DNA from: Desulfurococcales archaeon
GTDB lineage: Archaea > Thermoproteota > Thermoprotei_A > Sulfolobales > Acidilobaceae
Length of the DNA stretch: 26,446 nucleotides
NCBI GenBank assembly: GCA_015521095.1
Contig: WAOU01000022.1
Span: 1-26,446 of the forward strand
Direction of reading: 5' to 3'
Positions 23,685 through 26,446 of the stretch are shown here, one piece after another. The position numbers were made by a program, and so were the translations under genes. The stretch's first letter is position 1, and each line of letters starts with the position of its first letter. The notes beneath the pieces are model-generated. The model was not told the origin of the DNA, made no database searches, and worked only from the letters and a program-made list of their open reading frames with translations.

Positions 23685-24857
23685 ATGAAACAAGTCACAA
23701 TTATAGGAGGAGGAATAGCCGGAATAGGAGCCGCACGAGCACTACTAGACAAAACAAACAACGTCAAAGTCACAATAATAACCAAAGACACATTCTACCT
23801 AGCAGGCCCCAGCAGACTACTCCTATTGACAGGAGAACAAAAATACGAGAGAATAATCAGAGGATACGAGCTACTAAGAGAAAAATATAGGGATCGGCTA
23901 GAGATCCGCTTCGGCCTCGTCGACAAGATCGACCCAGCAGAAAGAAAAGTAAGCTACAAGGAGACACCCACCAAGCCAGAAAAAGGAGAAACAGGATACG
24001 ACTACCTAATAATCGCCCCAGGCGTAGTATACGACGGCTCAAACATAGAAGGCTACAAGAAGCACTGGCATAAAATAGCAAATGTATATGATCCAGGCAG
24101 AATCGACACACTAAGACACAGGATATGGAGTGTAAAGGAAGGAAACGTAATAGTATATGCCCCGCCAATGCCCTATAGATGCGCCCCTGCGCCCAGCGAG
24201 ACAACAATGCTTCTCCACACAGTGCTAAAACACCGCGGAGTAAGAGATAAGGTTAATGTTATACATGTAGACGCAAACGATAAACCACAACCCCCGGTAA
24301 TAGCAGACATAGTAAAAACAATATTCGAGGAGAACGGAATAGAACTAATAACGAGCAGGCAAATCACAGAGATCGGAGAAGACTACGTAGTCCTCGACAA
24401 CGGTGAAAAACTCAGCTACACAGTTCTCAGCCTTCTAGAGCCGAATAGGGCACCAGGCTTCATAAAAGAAGCCGGACTAGGAGACAAATGGGTAGAAGTA
24501 AGAAGCCCACAAATCCTCAAGACAATAAAATACGATGACATACTATCAGCAGGAGACGCCGCCAAGCTACCCTTCCCCAAGAACCAAGAAATAGCATACG
24601 AGTCAAGCCTATACGCCGCAAACAACATACTAGAAGACCTAGGAGAAGGAGAACCCTACAGCGTCCAATACGCATTCCTCGGATGGGCCTACCTAGGAAA
24701 TCCAGAAGGAAGACTAGAAACGCTAAGCCTAAAATTCGGCCTAAACTTCGCGACAAAACCACCAAAACCGACAAAAGACCCAGAACCAAGACAAGAATAC
24801 ACTAAAGCAAAAGATCAATGGGAACAAGCATATCTCAAAAACCTATTCGAATACTAA
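23685..24857 (+). CDS. FAD-dependent oxidoreductase, sulfide:quinone oxidoreductase/FCSD-like
   Basis: A 390-aa flavoprotein. The FAD-binding [10 protein letters not shown] is at 8-17, a second nucleotide-binding region follows [14 protein letters not shown] (about 105-118), and a C-terminal FAD motif [15 protein letters not shown] lies near 286-300. [12 protein letters not shown] at 163-174 is the segment that carries a redox cysteine in sulfide:quinone oxidoreductase and flavocytochrome c sulfide dehydrogenase. Cys166 is the only cysteine in the whole protein, so the usual polysulfide mechanism with two or three cysteines cannot be assumed. The ATG at 23685 follows GGGTGAA by about five bases and is preferred over GTG at 23676. 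It stands alone, with no cytochrome or membrane partner beside it. Confidence 0.88.
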   Translation: MKQVTIIGGGIAGIGAARALLDKTNNVKVTIITKDTFYLAGPSRLLLLTGEQKYERIIRGYELLREKYRDRLEIRFGLVDKIDPAERKVSYKETPTKPEKGETGYDYLIIAPGVVYDGSNIEGYKKHWHKIANVYDPGRIDTLRHRIWSVKEGNVIVYAPPMPYRCAPAPSETTMLLHTVLKHRGVRDKVNVIHVDANDKPQPPVIADIVKTIFEENGIELITSRQITEIGEDYVVLDNGEKLSYTVLSLLEPNRAPGFIKEAGLGDKWVEVRSPQILKTIKYDDILSAGDAAKLPFPKNQEIAYESSLYAANNILEDLGEGEPYSVQYAFLGWAYLGNPEGRLETLSLKFGLNFATKPPKPTKDPEPRQEYTKAKDQWEQAYLKNLFEY

Positions 24858-25002
24858 TGGCAACCACAATTTTTCAGGTGTTCCAGAAAATTTATTCTAA
24901 AGACCTAGTTCGGCTAGGAAGTTTATCATAACCTTTTCCAATTTAATTGATATATAGCCTCTTTTTCCAACAGTAGGGTTTCATATTAGTTACATTTAGA
25001 TA

Positions 25003-25022
25003 TGTTATACCTAGCTATAACA
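25003..25022. repeat. 7-6-7 palindrome near repeat copy C
   Basis: TGTTATA-CCTAGC-TATAACA is a perfect inverted repeat with 7-bp arms and a 6-bp spacer. The geometry and the outer TGTTA/TAACA match the 22-bp repeat family, and its centre lies exactly 50 bp from the centre of copy C. Confidence 0.5.
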
Positions 25023-25051
25023 CAGCTAGATGTATTGTCTAGGTTAGAAGC

Positions 25052-25073
25052 CTGTTAACTCCCCAGTAAACAC
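25052..25073. repeat. 22-bp palindromic repeat, copy C (intergenic)
   Basis: The core at 25053-25072 reads TGTTAACTCCCCAGTAAACA. Its complement matches copy A in pyrC at 20 of 22 bases over 25052-25073; the two differences (positions 6 and 9) break one arm slightly. It is the only copy outside a gene. Confidence 0.75.
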
Positions 25074-25167
25074 TTGATAGACAGGCGGAACTTCTCGGTA
25101 TAATAGCGTCTATAACGGTATCTTATTAGGAATTTTTAGTAATGTTGGAAAATATTGTGGTATAGAA

Positions 25168-26445
25168 CTAGATTGGTTCTCCTTTGGAGAGTTTCTCTAC
25201 GAGTTCTTTTGCATAGTCGAATCTTATTCTCTGGTCTTCTATCATTTTCTGTGCTACTTTGTCTATGAGGTCTCCTGTTGCTCCAGCCATTACGGCTAGG
25301 TTCTTGGCGTGGAGCTTCATGTGTCCTCTCTGTATTCCCTCTGTTACAAGTGCTCTTACCGCCGCTAGATTCTGTGCCAGTCCTACCGCAGCCATGATCT
25401 CTGCCAGGTCCCTCGCCGTTTTGACTTCCATGATTTTTAGCGCTAGTCTTGCTATTGGATGTACTCTTACTGCTCCTCCTATTATTCCTACTTGGAGTGG
25501 TAGTTCGAGGCTTCCTACAAGGTATCCGTTTTCGTCTTTCTCCCAGTAGCTGAGAGGCTTGTATACTCCTGTTCTAGCCGCGTAGGCGTGTACTCCTGCC
25601 TCTATGGCGCGGTGGTCTTGTCCCGTTGCGAGTGCTACTGCTATTATGCCGTTCATTATTCCCTTGTTGTGTGTTACTGCCCTGTACGGGTCAGCCTCGG
25701 CTAGGATGCTGGCGTCTACTATCTTGTCTACTACTTCTGGGCCTCCGACTGCTTCTGGCGGTGCCTTTGCCCATGCCCTGGCTATCCTGTAGACGGCATA
25801 GTTCGAGATTATCCTTAGCCTGACTTCTCCCCCGGTTATCTTTTCTAACAGGGGAGCGATACTCTCTGCCATAGTGTTTACGGCGTTCGCGCCCATAGCG
25901 TCGAGGACATTCACTATCAAGTGTACTACTATGGCAGGGCCCTTACGTGTATCCACCACTCTGACTTCTAGGTCCTGGGCTCCTCCTCCAAGTTTAACTA
26001 GTACTGGGTCCTGTTGGTTGGCGTGATCAAGTATCTCTTCCTTGTGTTCTAGGATTTTCATGGCCTTATACTGTGGAGCAGTTACGTTTACTAGATGGAT
26101 TTGTCCGATCATTACTTGTTTATCCGCTACAGCGATTATTCCGTTGCCTTCACGGAGCATTTTCGCGGCGTTGCTTGCAGCGGCTACTACGCTTGATTCT
26201 TCTATTACCATGGCTACTAGCCTATCCTTGCCGTTAATCTTGAAGTTAGTAGCTATTGCGAATGGATAGGTCATTCCACCTATTACGTTCTCGATCATTG
26301 CGTCTGCGATCTTTTCGTCTAGGTTTCCGAGGTTTCTCAAGAGCTTCTTTTCTCCATTGTCGAGGCCTACGAGCTTTGAGATGAGCTCGAGTCTCTCGTC
26401 GATACTCTTCTTATAGAATCCGGGAAGTCTAGAACTTTCTACCAT
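25168..26445 (-). CDS. HMG-CoA reductase, class II
   Basis: A 425-aa enzyme that interconverts HMG-CoA and mevalonate, the committed mevalonate-pathway step. It follows the Pseudomonas mevalonii enzyme closely from the first residues (SRLPGF versus SRLPAF). Catalytic residues are seen: Glu83 in VIEES, Lys261 in HNKGIMNGI, Asp277 in GQDHRAIEAG and His379 in RGHMKLHA. DAMGANAVNTMAE is at 182-194. Asp146 (HANQQD) aligns with the aspartate linked to NADH preference in the P. mevalonii enzyme, so NADH use is likely (inference). The start fits the family N terminus, but it lies one base from the window edge, so promoter and ribosome-binding site are not visible. Confidence 0.95.
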   Translation of the reverse strand: MVESSRLPGFYKKSIDERLELISKLVGLDNGEKKLLRNLGNLDEKIADAMIENVIGGMTYPFAIATNFKINGKDRLVAMVIEESSVVAAASNAAKMLREGNGIIAVADKQVMIGQIHLVNVTAPQYKAMKILEHKEEILDHANQQDPVLVKLGGGAQDLEVRVVDTRKGPAIVVHLIVNVLDAMGANAVNTMAESIAPLLEKITGGEVRLRIISNYAVYRIARAWAKAPPEAVGGPEVVDKIVDASILAEADPYRAVTHNKGIMNGIIAVALATGQDHRAIEAGVHAYAARTGVYKPLSYWEKDENGYLVGSLELPLQVGIIGGAVRVHPIARLALKIMEVKTARDLAEIMAAVGLAQNLAAVRALVTEGIQRGHMKLHAKNLAVMAGATGDLIDKVAQKMIEDQRIRFDYAKELVEKLSKGEPI

Positions 26446-26446
26446 G

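Larger units (their letters stand above)
24858..25167. other. 310-nt convergent gap with two palindromes and no convincing gene
   Basis: This stretch lies between the convergent flavoprotein and HMG-CoA reductase genes. It is A/T-rich with T runs (TTTTT near 24871 and 24962) that may end transcripts. The only frames are very short, including a 24-aa frame starting in TAATG at 24857. Two palindromes of 7-6-7 geometry are present, at 25003-25022 and 25053-25072. No tRNA-like or box C/D RNA-like pattern is seen. Confidence 0.5.

Noticed and set aside
24857..24931. A 24-aa frame starting in TAATG at the flavoprotein stop
   Set aside because: It is very short, lies in an A/T-rich 3' region and has no recognisable features; reinitiation is possible but unsupported.
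13550..25073. Repeat spacings of 3851 and 7651 bp, close to a 1:2 ratio
   Set aside because: No copies appear at the other multiples (near 9.7 or 21.2 kb), so three points are too few to claim periodicity.

Overview
The window looks like a piece of a thermophilic or hyperthermophilic crenarchaeal chromosome (Thermoproteota). A Desulfurococcales-like lineage is the best guess, and it is only a guess. The grounds are: TATA-type promoters with no bacterial -35/-10 boxes; GGTGA/GAGG ribosome-binding sites, with GTG and TTG starts common; heavy use of AGA/AGG and ATA codons; and archaeal families such as DUF211, the COG2401 ABC-type ATPase, the two-subunit archaeal aspartate carbamoyltransferase, a KvAP-like potassium channel and mevalonate-pathway enzymes. 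I see no rRNA, tRNA, CRISPR array, transposase or integrase.

Layout. 1-2.8 kb: the 3' part of an acetyltransferase/ABC-ATPase fusion, overlapping an unrecognised 301-aa gene, then a DUF211 gene and a hotdog thioesterase on the minus strand. 2.8-5.9 kb: a minus-strand BtuF-BtuC-BtuD type metal-chelate (probably corrinoid) uptake operon whose binding protein sits on a coiled-coil stalk. 6-7.8 kb: a metallo-beta-lactamase-fold hydrolase divergent from a MarC-family membrane protein. 7.85-10.4 kb: a secreted, probably filament-forming beta-sandwich protein divergent from an unknown five-helix membrane protein, then a small unknown gene. 10.5-12 kb: a potassium channel and an unknown gene. 12-14.7 kb: pyrB-pyrI-pyrC, tightly overlapped. 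14.7-17.2 kb: a GalU-type nucleotidyltransferase, an FlK-like thioesterase and an M42 aminopeptidase. 17.2-19.6 kb: ubiD-ubiA on the minus strand. 19.8-23.6 kb: a NitT/TauT-type ABC importer followed by glutamine synthetase. 23.7-26.4 kb: an SQR-like flavoprotein and a class II HMG-CoA reductase.

Themes. Pyrimidine synthesis (pyrBIC) is complete for three steps. Isoprenoid supply is represented by class II HMG-CoA reductase and a UbiD-type decarboxylase that may serve the archaeal anhydromevalonate-phosphate route; the partner UbiA could use the prenyl product. Nitrogen handling is represented by glnA behind a NitT/TauT importer of unknown substrate.

The least expected signals are non-coding. 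A 22-bp palindromic repeat occurs three times (inside pyrC, inside ubiA and in the 24.9-25.2 kb gap). In that gap a second palindrome of the same 7-6-7 geometry sits exactly 50 bp from the repeat. A structured leader, with a hairpin carrying the Shine-Dalgarno sequence in its loop, precedes the NitT/TauT binding-protein gene. Operator-like inverted repeats lie in the divergent regions at about 7.06-7.13 kb and 8.56-8.72 kb.
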